From Paradevosia shaoguanensis (lineage in GTDB: Bacteria; Pseudomonadota; Alphaproteobacteria; Rhizobiales; Devosiaceae): 64,000 nt of DNA. Shown one piece after another: positions 8,976-17,001 of the stretch. The stretch's first letter is position 1, and every line of letters begins with the position of its first letter. The translations under genes and the position numbers were made by a program. The notes beneath the pieces were generated by a model. It had not been told where the DNA came from, did not search any database, and saw only the letters and a list, made by a program, of their open reading frames with translations. The DNA is taken from assembly GCF_016801025.1 (NCBI RefSeq), contig NZ_CP068983.1, positions 1,860,001-1,924,000 on the forward strand. The letters run 5' to 3'.

Positions 8976-9314
8976 TTAGAGAGCGGAAGCGCCGGTCTCG
9001 CCGGTGCGAATGCGGGTGACTTGTTCGAGGTCCAGTACGAAGATCTTGCCGTCGCCGATGCGGCCGGTCTGGGCGGCTTCGCGAATGGCGGTGGTCACGG
9101 AGTCTGACTGGGCGTCCTCCACAGCGATCTCGATCTTGAGCTTGGGCAAGAAGTGCACGGCGTATTCGGTGCCGCGGTAGATTTCCGAATGACCTTTCTG
9201 CCGGCCATAGCCCTTCACCTCGGTCACGGTCATGCCATGCACGTCCAGCGAGTTGAGCGCCTGGCGAACCTCTTCGAGCCGCGACGGTTTTATGATTGCC
9301 ACCACCAGTTTCAT
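8976..9314 (-). CDS. glnK: P-II family nitrogen regulator GlnK
   Basis: A 112-residue P-II trimer subunit. The T-loop is intact with Tyr51 in GHSEIYRGTEY, the uridylylation site used by GlnD. The ATP/2-oxoglutarate-binding B-loop is seen as AAQTGRIGDGKIFV, and the C-loop at RIRTGE. AGGAG lies 8 bases before the ATG. GlnK senses 2-oxoglutarate and ADP/ATP and gates the neighbouring AmtB. The linkage to amtB and the upstream sigma-54-type promoter indicate NtrC-controlled expression under nitrogen limitation. Confidence 0.97.
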   Translation of the reverse strand: MKLVVAIIKPSRLEEVRQALNSLDVHGMTVTEVKGYGRQKGHSEIYRGTEYAVHFLPKLKIEIAVEDAQSDSVTTAIREAAQTGRIGDGKIFVLDLEQVTRIRTGETGASAL

Positions 9315-9364
9315 GGGAGCTCCTTTCGTGAGCCTCGCTTGGTCCTTCGATGTTCATTGCAGAC

Positions 9365-9379
9365 TCAAATGCCGTGCCA
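9365..9379 (-). promoter_or_regulatory. sigma-54 (RpoN) promoter of glnK-amtB
   Basis: On the minus strand TGGCACGGCATTTGA matches the RpoN consensus TGGCACG-N4-TTGC at every defined base except the final C. Transcription would begin about 40 bases before the glnK ATG, the usual place. Upstream dyads (ACGGGAC-TATT-GTCCCGT at 9433-9450 and TTGCGC-N6-GCGCAA at 9468-9485) are candidate enhancer sites for NtrC, though neither is a textbook match. Confidence 0.7.
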
Positions 9380-9592
9380 GATTGACGTCAGGCCGCTCAG
9401 TAGATTGATTTCAAAGATGAATTGGCTTTGAGACGGGACTATTGTCCCGTTACGCGTCCCGCTCCCTTGCGCGTTCCTGCGCAAAATGCAGGCAAAAACA
9501 AAGTTGCTGCCAACAATTTATGCAGATGTGCTGTGCTTGCTCCGACTCCCCAAAGGGTGGAAAAGGGGCAAACGGCAGACGAGGCGGCGCCC

Positions 9593-10810
9593 ATGCATAA
9601 GGATCACTATGACGTTCTGATCGTGGGCGCGGGTCCGGTGGGCCTGGCGCTGGCCCTGAGCCTTACCCGCTTCATGAGCGGAGTGCGGATCGGCATCCTC
9701 GATCGCCGACCCGTGAGCGTGCCTGTCGACAAGCGCGCCTCTGCCATCGCCGCCGGCGTGCGGCGGGTCCTCGAAACGCTCGGTCTCTGGGACAAGTTGG
9801 CGCCGGAAGCGCAGGCCGTCACGGAAATGCGCATTACGGATTCGGGGACGGGCGATATCGCTCGCCCGCTCTTCCTCGATTTCCACGGCGAGGTCGCTCC
9901 CGGCGAGCCCTTCGCCCACATGGTGCCCAACACCGTCATGGCCCGCGCCATGATCGAGGCGCTTGAGGGCAAGGTCGAGTATCTGGCGCCGGTCGAGGTC
10001 AAGGGATTTGTCGCCGAATCAGGGGGTGGGGCGCTTACGCTGGCCGACGGCCGCGTGTTGCGCGCGCCGTTGATCGTTGCGGCCGATGGCCAGAACTCGG
10101 CCTTGCGCGACATGGCCGGCATCAGCACGATCAGCCGCGATTACCAGCAGTCGGGCATCGTCACGACTATCGGCCACGAACTGGACCACGAGGGCGCCGC
10201 ATATGAGCATTTCCGTCCGTCCGGCCCCTTCGCCAGCCTGCCGCTACCCGGCCGGCGCTCCTCGTTGGTCTGGACCGAACGCCCGGAAGACGCGGCGCGT
10301 TACCAATCGATGCCGGCCGACGAGGTAGCCCTCCGGATCGAGGAAGTCATGGGGTCGACCCTCGGCAAAGTGACACTCGAGGAAAAACTCCAGGTCTTCC
10401 CGCTGCGTCTCAAGATCGCCCGCGACTTTGCCTCGCCGCGGCTCGCCCTGATCGGGGATGCCGCCCATGTCGTGCATCCGATTGCCGGCCAGGGGCTCAA
10501 CCTCGGCCTCAAGGACGTGGCGGCGCTCGCCGAGGTCGTAATCGAGGCGATGCGACTCGGGCTCGACCACGGTGCAGACGATGTGCTCATCGCCTATGAG
10601 CGCTGGCGTCGCTTCGACACCGCGCTGATGGCCATGGTCACCGATGGCATGAATCGCCTGTTTTCCAACGATATCGCGCCTGTCCGCGCCCTGCGTGATT
10701 TTGGCCTGGGCGTCGTCGACAGGGTGCCGCCGGTCAAGGATTTCCTGATTTCACGTGCCGCCGGGATCGAGCGCGGCGGTCCCAAGCTACTGCTTGGGCA
10801 TCCGCTCTAG
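9593..10810 (+). CDS. FAD-dependent ubiquinone-biosynthesis hydroxylase (UbiH/UbiL/COQ6 family)
   Basis: A 405-residue aromatic-ring flavin monooxygenase. It has the N-terminal Rossmann motif DVLIVGAGPVGLALAL, a middle substrate domain, and the second FAD motif LIGDAAHVVHPIAGQGLNLGLKD (about 285-308) typical of UbiH/UbiF/VisC/COQ6. These enzymes hydroxylate the ubiquinone ring; alphaproteobacteria use UbiL and UbiM variants with differing regioselectivity, which cannot be separated by eye. The ATG at 9593 starts just before the Rossmann strand; open frame reaches back to 9422 across the glnK promoter and is rejected. It converges on the UPF0434 gene with a 4-base gap. Confidence 0.88.
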   Translation: MHKDHYDVLIVGAGPVGLALALSLTRFMSGVRIGILDRRPVSVPVDKRASAIAAGVRRVLETLGLWDKLAPEAQAVTEMRITDSGTGDIARPLFLDFHGEVAPGEPFAHMVPNTVMARAMIEALEGKVEYLAPVEVKGFVAESGGGALTLADGRVLRAPLIVAADGQNSALRDMAGISTISRDYQQSGIVTTIGHELDHEGAAYEHFRPSGPFASLPLPGRRSSLVWTERPEDAARYQSMPADEVALRIEEVMGSTLGKVTLEEKLQVFPLRLKIARDFASPRLALIGDAAHVVHPIAGQGLNLGLKDVAALAEVVIEAMRLGLDHGADDVLIAYERWRRFDTALMAMVTDGMNRLFSNDIAPVRALRDFGLGVVDRVPPVKDFLISRAAGIERGGPKLLLGHPL

Positions 10811-10814
10811 CGGC

Positions 10815-11048
10815 TCAGTCGCTCCCGTTGCCACCAAGGTCGGGCAGGCGCCGCAATTCGGAAAGATCGATCTGTCGAGCCTCGTCGAGCGCGAGCATCG
10901 GCACGCCCTGTCGGATGGGGAAGGCGAGGTGCGCGGCGACCGAGATCAACTCATCGCCTTCTGGCGAGAGCATGAGGCGGGTCTTGGTCAGCGGGCAGAC
11001 CAGCATTTCGAGCGTCCGCCGGTCGATCGCGTACCGTTCGTCGGTCAT
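10815..11048 (-). CDS. Trm112/UPF0434-family zinc-ribbon-like small protein
   Basis: A 77-residue protein with the family core RTLEMLVCPLTKTRLMLSPEGDELISVAAHLAFPIRQGVPML. UPF0434/YcaR resembles eukaryotic Trm112, a partner that activates methyltransferases; the bacterial role is not settled. Only one of the two usual CxxC-type cysteines is evident (LVCPLTK), so zinc binding may be lost. Its ATG overlaps the stop of the LON-domain gene by four bases (ATGA), so the two are co-translated. Confidence 0.85.
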   Translation of the reverse strand: MTDERYAIDRRTLEMLVCPLTKTRLMLSPEGDELISVAAHLAFPIRQGVPMLALDEARQIDLSELRRLPDLGGNGSD

Positions 11049-11710
11049 TGCAGCACCGGAGCGCCTTCGCCGGCCTTGGCTATTTCGAATTCGGCCAGGG
11101 CGATAAGAGTTTCGGCGCGGTCTGCCAGCGACTTGGCCTCGAGCAGCACCTGTTTTTCGCGGGCGCCATAGGGGCTGACCATGCAGCAGAAGTTGACGAG
11201 ATCGGCCGTCCCGGTCTTTTCGATCTCGTCCCAATTGAGGTCGAATTCGCCGAATTCGGCATAGTCGCGCATCATCTTGAGGAAGCGCGTGCGATCGACG
11301 GCTTCTTCGCCGTGCTCGCGATCGAAGTCATTGGCGAAGGGCGTCGCGCTGACCGTCGCCTGCCGATAGGGCGTCATGACCGTGAGCTCCGAGACCAACT
11401 CGAATCGCGTCACGCCTTCGAGAATGACGAAGTAGCGGTCGTCCCCATTCTCTTCCCAATGCGTCAGCCGCCCGACGCAGCCAACTTTCTGAAGGTCGGC
11501 GCGACCGCGGGGCGATTCCTCGGTGGTGTCGAGCGGCTGGATCAATCCAATCAGACGGTCTCCCGCCAGCGCATCGTCGATCATGCGCACATAGCGCGGC
11601 TCGAAGATGTTGAGCGGGCGGTGGGAAAAGGGCAGCAGAAGCGCTCCCGAAAGCGGGAAGATCGGCACGCTACGGGGCAGGTCTGCGGGCGAAGCGGGGC
11701 GCTTGTGCAT
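11045..11710 (-). CDS. LON N-terminal substrate-binding domain protein
   Basis: A 221-residue stand-alone LON (PUA-like) domain: IFPLSGALLLPFSHRPLNIFEPRYVRMIDDAL, then CVGRLTHWEENGDDRYFVILEGVTRFEL. There is no ATPase or Ser-Lys protease domain, so it is not a Lon protease; the isolated domain probably recognises protein or RNA. It is the middle gene of a minus-strand trio (YbbN-like thioredoxin, LON, UPF0434), 11 bases after the thioredoxin gene and overlapping UPF0434. This arrangement is common in Hyphomicrobiales, as I recall. Confidence 0.9.
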   Translation of the reverse strand: MHKRPASPADLPRSVPIFPLSGALLLPFSHRPLNIFEPRYVRMIDDALAGDRLIGLIQPLDTTEESPRGRADLQKVGCVGRLTHWEENGDDRYFVILEGVTRFELVSELTVMTPYRQATVSATPFANDFDREHGEEAVDRTRFLKMMRDYAEFGEFDLNWDEIEKTGTADLVNFCCMVSPYGAREKQVLLEAKSLADRAETLIALAEFEIAKAGEGAPVLQ

Positions 11711-11721
11711 AGCCTAGGTCT

Positions 11722-12663
11722 TTACGAAAACAGGAGCGAGGACAGCATCCGCCGCCCCTTGAGGGTTGCCGGGTCTTTTGGACCCCATGCCTCGAACAGT
11801 TCGAGGAGTTTCTTGCGTGCGGCGTCTTCGTTCCAGCCGCGGTCGCGGCGCATGATGGCGAGGAGGGCTTCAGCCGCCTCGACCTTCTGGCCTTGCGAAT
11901 TGAGTACGACAGCAAGGTCAAAGCGCGCCTGGTGATCGTCGGGATTGGCCGCGATCTGGGCTTCGAGCGCACTGTTGTCCGAAAGCCCTTCGGCCTCGGC
12001 GGCGAGTTTGAGCGCGGAATTGAGCGCCACGTAGTCCTCGCCCTTGCGTGCCTCTTCGGGAACATCGGCCAGAACGGCCTGCGCCTGTTCGAGATCGTCG
12101 GTCGCAAGATAGACCTGCGCCAGCCCGATCAGCGCCTTGGCATTGTCGGGCACGTGCTGGAGCACGAGTGTATAGATTTCGGCAGCGCGCGGATAATCCT
12201 GCGCGGCCAGCGCTTCGCCGGCTGCCTCGAGGGCGTTGGCGATCTGCTCGTCGATCGAACCGGGCTGAGGCGCCGCGGCCGGCGCCTGCGAGATGACGCG
12301 CTCGGCAAAGCGCCGCACTTCGCTTTCGGGAATCGCGCCCATGAAAGCATCGACCGGGCGACCGCCGGCAAACGCGAAAACGGCAGGAATGGACTGGATG
12401 CCCAATTGCCCGGCCACCGACGGATTCTCGTCGATATTGATCTTGATCAGCCGGATAGCGCCGTTCTTTTCGTTTACGACCTTTTCGAGCGCCGGGGTCA
12501 GCTGGCGGCAGGGGCCGCACCAGGGGGCCCAGAAGTCGACGAGAATCGGGGTCTCGACCGAAGCGTCGATCACATCGGCCTTGAAGGCGCGGTCAGACGA
12601 ATCGGCAACGAGCGCGCCCGCGGGCGGAGTGGCTTGGGTGGAAGTGGCACCATCAAGGGTCAT
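11722..12663 (-). CDS. YbbN/CnoX-like thioredoxin with tetratricopeptide repeats
   Basis: A 313-residue co-chaperone-type thioredoxin. The thioredoxin domain (about 22-130) keeps a full active site WCGPC (Cys49, Cys52), unlike E. coli YbbN which lacks the CxxC. A helical TPR region follows (about 150-300), with AAEIYTLVLQHVPDNAKALIGLAQVY and DDHQARFDLAVVLNSQG as repeat units. CnoX/YbbN holds unfolding proteins and hands them to GroEL or DnaK. The ATG at 12663 has AAAGGAAA 4-10 bases upstream; the longer frame to 12729 is less likely. Confidence 0.92.
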   Translation of the reverse strand: MTLDGATSTQATPPAGALVADSSDRAFKADVIDASVETPILVDFWAPWCGPCRQLTPALEKVVNEKNGAIRLIKINIDENPSVAGQLGIQSIPAVFAFAGGRPVDAFMGAIPESEVRRFAERVISQAPAAAPQPGSIDEQIANALEAAGEALAAQDYPRAAEIYTLVLQHVPDNAKALIGLAQVYLATDDLEQAQAVLADVPEEARKGEDYVALNSALKLAAEAEGLSDNSALEAQIAANPDDHQARFDLAVVLNSQGQKVEAAEALLAIMRRDRGWNEDAARKKLLELFEAWGPKDPATLKGRRMLSSLLFS

Positions 12664-12838
12664 GATTTTCCTTTTGCCGGCTGGCTCAAAACTAGCGTTG
12701 TTTCTGGCTTCGGGCGGGCCCTGTGACAAGCCCTATCCACATGCTCGTAAAAACATCGCGTTTTTGAGTTGCAATCGTGTTTGTCTTTGGGCATATAGGC
12801 GCCCGTCGACGCGGTGCCAAGCCGCTGACGACTGGAGC

Positions 12839-12913
12839 GCGGGTGTAGCTCAGGGGTAGAGCATAACCTTGCCAAGGTTAGGGTCGTGGGTTCGAATCCC
12901 ATCGCCCGCTCCA
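12839..12913 (+). tRNA. tRNA-Gly (anticodon GCC)
   Basis: A complete cloverleaf. The acceptor stem GCGGGTG pairs with CGCCCGC (one T-G pair), the D-arm holds GCTCAGGGGTAGAGC, and the anticodon stem TAACC/GGTTA encloses loop TTGCCAA, anticodon GCC. The T-arm contains GGTTCGAATCC and the gene encodes CCA. GCC decodes GGC/GGU glycine codons. Confidence 0.97.
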
Positions 12914-12935
12914 AATCTCGCTAAGGCGGGTGCGC

Positions 12936-12961
12936 AAAAGGGTCCTTCGGGGCCCTTTTTG
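12936..12961 (+). terminator. terminator of tRNA-Gly
   Basis: AAAAGGGTCC, loop TTCG, GGGGCCCTTTT followed by further T: a strong stem with a stable UUCG loop and T-run, 23 bases after the tRNA. Confidence 0.85.
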
Positions 12962-12975
12962 CTTTTAGACCATCC

Positions 12976-13839
12976 CTATCGTTCGAGCAGGGTGCTGGCC
13001 GCCAGGTCGGCGACGCCGACTATGCCGGCATGGCCACCCAGGCGTGCTGGAACCGGGTTCGGCGCGAGTCGAGGGCGATAAGCCGGCAATTGCGAACGCA
13101 CATTGTCGAGATAACCTTCGGCCAGCCCGATTCCACCGCCAATGGCGATGCGCGGGGTATCGAACATGAACTGGATGTCCTGGCAGAGGAGAGCCACGCG
13201 CCGGGCCGAAGCGTCGATGATGGCCCGAGCCCAGCTTTCTCCGGTTCGCGCAGCAGCGAACACGCCGGGTGCCTCCACATCCTTGCCCGCTCGCTTTGCC
13301 TCTGCGGCCATCCAGCGCCCCGAAACGCGATTCTCGAAGGGTTCTTCGCCGCTGCTGGCCAGCAAGGTCTGGCCGAAATGGCCGGAAAGGCCGAGCAGTG
13401 GCCGCCCATTGACGACGATGCCGCCGCCCACGCCGGTCGAAATGGTGAGGAACACCAGGTCCTCGCCTTCACCGGCTCCGAATCGATATTCGCCCCAGGC
13501 GGCGACCTGGGCATCGTTGGCAGCAACGGCAGGACGGCCGAACATCGCCTCGATGGTCGCAACCAGCGGATAATCCTGCGGCACGCCGAGAGTTGCCGGG
13601 TTGAGCCCCGACCAGAGGCCGTCGTTGACGAAACCCGTCACTGCCACGCCGATGGCAGCAAAAGGCTCGTCCCAGCCTCCTACGGCCCGCGCCACGCTGG
13701 CGATCCAGTCATCAGGGCCAGCCTCGCGGCTGGTCGGCACCTTAACCTCACGAAGAACCTTTGCGCCCCTCACCAGGGCTGCCAGGGTTTTGGTGCCGCC
13801 GATATCGATGGCAAGAATGGTCTCGGTCACGTTCGGCAC
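12976..13839 (-). CDS. ROK-family sugar kinase
   Basis: A 287-residue ROK protein with the N-terminal ATP motif LAIDIGGTKTLAAL, a sugar-binding AANDAQVAAWGEYRFG with the catalytic Asp, and the Gly-rich LTISTGVGGGIVVNGRPLLG. No N-terminal DNA-binding domain is present, so it is a kinase, not a NagC/XylR repressor. The usual ROK zinc-binding HxGxxxCxxC loop after GHFGQ is missing. Glucose, fructose, N-acetylglucosamine or N-acetylmannosamine are possible substrates. The annotated GTG at 13839 is uncertain: a second GTG at 13830 has GGAG eight bases upstream. Confidence 0.85.
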   Translation of the reverse strand: MPNVTETILAIDIGGTKTLAALVRGAKVLREVKVPTSREAGPDDWIASVARAVGGWDEPFAAIGVAVTGFVNDGLWSGLNPATLGVPQDYPLVATIEAMFGRPAVAANDAQVAAWGEYRFGAGEGEDLVFLTISTGVGGGIVVNGRPLLGLSGHFGQTLLASSGEEPFENRVSGRWMAAEAKRAGKDVEAPGVFAAARTGESWARAIIDASARRVALLCQDIQFMFDTPRIAIGGGIGLAEGYLDNVRSQLPAYRPRLAPNPVPARLGGHAGIVGVADLAASTLLER

Positions 13840-13890
13840 TCCGCTGCAGCAGGGCTTTCACCCCGAATCGCATCGAAGATGGATCGGGGC

Positions 13891-13917
13891 TGTCGATTTG
13901 TGAATGGCCCGTTCGTC
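13891..13917 (+). promoter_or_regulatory. ECF42-type sigma promoter for ydeI-yciI
   Basis: TGTCGA (13891-13896), then 17 bases, then CGTC (13914-13917) within CCGTTCGTCGT, 48 bases before the YdeI start. The same elements with identical spacing occur before the DGPF operon at 17.5 kb, and the 11-base block around the -10 is identical in both. From memory, ECF42 promoters have a TGTCGA -35 and a CGA/TC -10. The match and duplication support a shared ECF sigma target. Confidence 0.7.
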
Positions 13918-13964
13918 GTTAGGTTGAAGCGGTGCAGGAGCATCGCATCGATCGGGAGATGGAT

Positions 13965-14399
13965 ATGAAATTCACCACGACTCTTCTGAGCACCGGCGGT
14001 AATACTGCCGGCATCGAGATCACGCCTGAGGCGCTCGCCGCCCTTGGTGGCGGCAAGCGTCCGGCCGTGGTTGTCACCATCAACGGCTTTACCTACCGCA
14101 CCAGCATCGGGTCTATGAACGGCAAATCCCTGGTGCCGGTCAGCGCCGAGCGCAGGCACGAATCAGGAACGGCGGCGGGCGACACGATCGAGGTCGAACT
14201 CGTGCTCGATACGGAAAAACGCGAGGTGATCGTGCCCGACGATCTCAAGGCGGCGCTAGCCGGTACAGGCAAGATCGAAGCTTTCGGCCAGCTGTCCTAT
14301 TCCAATCAGAACCGGATGGTGCTTTCGGTCACCGACGCGCGCACGCCCGAGACGCGGCAGCGGCGCATCGACAAGGTGTTGGCCGAACTGGCCGGTTAA
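13965..14399 (+). CDS. YdeI/OmpD-associated (DUF1905 + OmdA) family protein
   Basis: A 144-residue protein. The N-terminal DUF1905 beta domain is seen in GIEITPEALAALGGGKRPAVVVTINGFTYRTSI, and the C-terminal OmdA/YdeI part in VIVPDDLKAALAG with the tail PETRQRRIDKVLAELAG. YdeI-type proteins are linked to resistance to cationic peptides in some bacteria, with no enzymatic function established. GGGAG six bases before ATG 13965 favours this start over ATG 13959. A putative ECF42 promoter precedes it and a DGPF protein follows 15 bases downstream, so the pair is likely one operon. Confidence 0.85.
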   Translation: MKFTTTLLSTGGNTAGIEITPEALAALGGGKRPAVVVTINGFTYRTSIGSMNGKSLVPVSAERRHESGTAAGDTIEVELVLDTEKREVIVPDDLKAALAGTGKIEAFGQLSYSNQNRMVLSVTDARTPETRQRRIDKVLAELAG

Positions 14400-14414
14400 A
14401 GAAGGAAAGATTCC

Positions 14415-14789
14415 ATGCGGTTCATGATGATCCACAAGGCCGATGCCAACACGGAATCCATGGGCCCGCCTCCGCCTGAGCTGATGGCGGCCCTCGGCCA
14501 GCTCATCGGCGAGTTCATGGCTGCGGGCAAGCTGGTTTCGAGCGAGGGGCTGATGCCGAGCGCAATGGGCGCACGGGTCGATGTCGGTGGCGGCAAGACG
14601 ATCGTACGTGACGGCCCTTTTGCGGAAGCCAAGGAGCTGATCGGTGGCTTCGCCATCATTGATGTGGCCGACAAGGCGGAGGCGGTGGAGCTTGCCCGGC
14701 GTTGGATGCAGATCCATGCCGATGTGCTTGGTCCCGGCTATCGGGGCTCTGGCGAAGTACGGCAATTGTTCGAGCGGCCGGGAGCCTGA
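14415..14789 (+). CDS. YciI/DGPF-domain protein
   Basis: A 124-residue DGPF (YCII-related) protein beginning MRFMMIHKAD. The family signature DGPF is at residues 66-69, followed by AEAKELIGGFAIIDV. The ferredoxin-like fold is proposed to bind a small ligand; its enzymatic activity is unproven. GAAGGAAA precedes the ATG. It is the second gene of the YdeI operon and one of three DGPF paralogues within 4 kb. DGPF genes are the classical genomic neighbours and targets of ECF42 sigma factors. Confidence 0.9.
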   Translation: MRFMMIHKADANTESMGPPPPELMAALGQLIGEFMAAGKLVSSEGLMPSAMGARVDVGGGKTIVRDGPFAEAKELIGGFAIIDVADKAEAVELARRWMQIHADVLGPGYRGSGEVRQLFERPGA

Positions 14790-14818
14790 TCGCTCCCGGC
14801 GTTTCACGTGAATCACCT

Positions 14819-15310
14819 TCAGATGGTCTTAAGGTACTCGGCGAGACGTTCGAGGCCCTGCGAAACGGTGTGGGCGAAGCCGCGCTCGACCTGGTGGTCG
14901 CGGTCGGCGATAGAGTTGAGCACCACAGAGGAATGGACGCGGGTCTTGCCGCCACCCAGGTCCTCGAAAAGGATGGTGGTCACCATGAAGGGCGGAGCCA
15001 GGCTTTCGAGGTTGCCGTCGTAGTTGCCAGGGGCATCGCGATAGACCACGCGCTCGGGTGGTGAGATTTCGAGATAGGCGCTGGTGACCGGATAGCGATT
15101 GCCGTCCGGAAAGGCCATCACGTAGTGCCAGCGTCCGCCGACCCGCAGGTCGATCTTGCAGACGGGTGTCGTCGAGCCGTGCGGCCCCCAGAAATGCACG
15201 ATGTGCACCGGGTCGGTGAAACATTTGAAGACCAGTTCGCGCGGTGCGTCGAACGTGCGATCGATGAGGATCACCGGCTCATCGGGCGGCAAGGTAATGG
15301 TGGCGGTCAT
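14819..15310 (-). CDS. SRPBCC (AHSA1-like) domain protein
   Basis: A 163-residue AHSA1-type protein: ILIDRTFDAPRELVFKCFTDPVHIVHFWGPHG, VGGRWHYVMAFPDGNRYPV, PPERVVYRD, and the C-terminal helix RGFAHTVSQGLERLAEYLKTI. It resembles the SRPBCC protein at 16.3-17 kb more than the one at 3.8 kb. It lies 73 bases after the alpha/beta hydrolase on the same strand and is probably the last gene of the ArsR-SRPBCC-hydrolase-SRPBCC group. The ligand is unknown. Confidence 0.9.
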   Translation of the reverse strand: MTATITLPPDEPVILIDRTFDAPRELVFKCFTDPVHIVHFWGPHGSTTPVCKIDLRVGGRWHYVMAFPDGNRYPVTSAYLEISPPERVVYRDAPGNYDGNLESLAPPFMVTTILFEDLGGGKTRVHSSVVLNSIADRDHQVERGFAHTVSQGLERLAEYLKTI

Positions 15311-15383
15311 GAGCGTTACTCCGCAATGAGGGGAGGCGGCGGGCTGGAGGCTGGCCCACCGCCGCGGCCTGGGGACGAGGCCC

Positions 15384-16286
15384 TCAGGCCTGTTTGGCGT
15401 CGAGGAAGGGCACGCTCAGCTCGACCATCTCGGGCAGCATGAAGATCTGGTAATGGGTGACGCCAGGCAGCACAGCGAGCCGGTGTCTGGTCATGCCCGA
15501 ACCGTCCCAGCCGCCATCGGCAATGCCGCCACCAAGGAGCTCGAAGAAATGAGCGGTATGCGCCAGGCGAACGCTGTCGGCGTCGCCGACCACCAGCATG
15601 ACCGGATTGGTGATGGTCTTGACCTCTTCGGACCAATCATAGTCGCTGCCCATGAATTGACCCATCTTGGTCAGCAGCACCGGCCAGTCCTCGACGCGGG
15701 GCGCGATCGCGGCATAGAGCTGATACATCGGGGTGTTCTTCATGGCCTCGGCGGCGGCCGCGCCCAATTGGCCCATGCCCTGTCGATTGGCCTCGGTCCA
15801 GCCGGACTGGCCATAGGGGGTCGATACCAGCACGATTCGTCCGAAGGCTTCGCCGTGGTCGATCGCGGCACGCAGCGCAACGCCGCCACCCATCGAATAG
15901 CCGAAGAGATCGGGCTTATCGAGCTTGAGGTAGGCGGCTAGCTTGGCGATGTCGTCGGCCATCGCCTCGTAGCTCATGGGGCGGTCGGTATTGGCGGTGC
16001 GGCCATGGCCCTGGAGGTCGACGCCGATCACCTGCCGGGTGGCGGCGAGCTGGTCGAGGATGGGGCCGAACATGTCGTGAGCGCCCAGCCCGCCATGCAG
16101 CACGATCAGGGGGCGACCGGTGCCGCGGACGTCGTAATAGAGCTCCTGGCCGTTGATCGGCGCGAGGCCCGACGATTTCTTGTCCATTTCAATAGTCCTG
16201 GTTTGCGTATTGGCTTGAACCGCCCGGGCCAAGGCCGGGGCAATGAAGGTGGCGGCAGTCGCCGCCAGGAAGGCGCGCCTGAACAT
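15384..16286 (-). CDS. exported alpha/beta hydrolase
   Basis: A 300-residue alpha/beta hydrolase with an N-terminal signal (FRRAFLAATAATFIAPALA, about 2-20; the RR hints at Tat but lacks a full motif). The oxyanion region is IVLHGGLGAHD, the nucleophile elbow is FGYSMGGG, the acid is probably Asp in VVGDADSV, and the catalytic His is in LPGVTHYQI. ATG 16286 is chosen because GGAGA lies 6 bases upstream; an ATG five codons earlier (16301) lacks such a site. It sits between two SRPBCC genes in an ArsR-headed cluster. The substrate is unknown. Confidence 0.85.
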   Translation of the reverse strand: MFRRAFLAATAATFIAPALARAVQANTQTRTIEMDKKSSGLAPINGQELYYDVRGTGRPLIVLHGGLGAHDMFGPILDQLAATRQVIGVDLQGHGRTANTDRPMSYEAMADDIAKLAAYLKLDKPDLFGYSMGGGVALRAAIDHGEAFGRIVLVSTPYGQSGWTEANRQGMGQLGAAAAEAMKNTPMYQLYAAIAPRVEDWPVLLTKMGQFMGSDYDWSEEVKTITNPVMLVVGDADSVRLAHTAHFFELLGGGIADGGWDGSGMTRHRLAVLPGVTHYQIFMLPEMVELSVPFLDAKQA

Positions 16287-16312
16287 CGTCGTTCTCCGCA
16301 TTTCCGATGGAA

Positions 16313-16981
16313 TCAGTTGGTGGCAACCAGGGTGCCCAGGTAGGCATCCATGCGGTTGTAGCTTTCGCGGGCGCCACCTTCCATGCCGGTGGCGACAAAG
16401 GCGTCGCGATCGGCGACCGAGTCGAGCCGGCTGGTGCTGGTGAGCACGGTGCGCCCGTCGATCTCCTCGAGGCGGTGGCTTTCAACGATCAGCTTGTCTT
16501 CGTACATGCCTTCCATGCCGAAGGTGTTGACCAGCTTTTCGTGCGGTTCCACCTCCAGATACGTGCCGAGAAAGACGATGCGCCTGCCATCGGGCATGAC
16601 CTGGGCGAAGCGCCAGGTGCCGCCGGGGCGGGCATCGAGTTTTTCGACAGTGGTCTTGGCTTTGGACCATCCCCACCAGTGCGGGATGTGCTGGGCTTCC
16701 GTCATGACCTTCCACACAAGGATGCGCGGTGCGTTGAAGGTGCGGGTCATGATGATCAGGGGTTCGTCAGCGGGCGTTGTAACGGTCAGATCGTCCATTT
16801 CTCTTTCCCTTTTCACAAGTCGCAGATAGTCGCTAAGGCGATCCAGGCTCTCCGCCCAGATGCGCCGGTAAACGTCCAACCAGCCTGCCAATCCGTGGCC
16901 GGCGGAGGGGTGGGAGAGTTCGCGTTCGCGCCTGCGGCGCTCGGCGTAGTGGCGGAAGGAGACGATCTTGCCTTTGTCCAT
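16313..16981 (-). CDS. SRPBCC (AHSA1-like) protein with an ArsR-tail-like N-terminal extension
   Basis: A 222-residue protein. The AHSA1 domain starts near residue 63 (IIMTRTFNAPRILVWKVMTEAQHIPHWWGW, GGTWRFAQVMPDGRRIVFLG) and ends GMEGGARESYNRMDAYLGTLV. The first 60 residues are unusual: WLDVYRRIWAESLDRLSDYL closely matches the C-terminal tail WLEDYRKHWEESMDRLDAYL of the ArsR protein encoded 20 bases upstream. GGGAGG five bases before ATG 16981 supports translation of this extension. It suggests a fusion or partial duplication of an ArsR C-terminus onto SRPBCC. Confidence 0.87.
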   Translation of the reverse strand: MDKGKIVSFRHYAERRRRERELSHPSAGHGLAGWLDVYRRIWAESLDRLSDYLRLVKREREMDDLTVTTPADEPLIIMTRTFNAPRILVWKVMTEAQHIPHWWGWSKAKTTVEKLDARPGGTWRFAQVMPDGRRIVFLGTYLEVEPHEKLVNTFGMEGMYEDKLIVESHRLEEIDGRTVLTSTSRLDSVADRDAFVATGMEGGARESYNRMDAYLGTLVATN

Positions 16982-17001
16982 CGTTGCCTCCCGCCTTCGG
17001 C

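Noticed and set aside
8953-9357. 135-residue N-terminal extension of amtB
   Set aside because: It is glnK read in another frame, and the AmtB signal peptide begins at 8952.
12839-12913. tRNA-Gly as an integration site for a mobile island
   Set aside because: No integrase, no repeated 3' tRNA fragment and ordinary chromosomal genes on both sides.
12660-12914. 84-codon minus-strand ORF over tRNA-Gly
   Set aside because: It reads across a functional tRNA and an upstream region; its MGFEPTT-like start is the usual spurious translation of a tRNA antisense strand.
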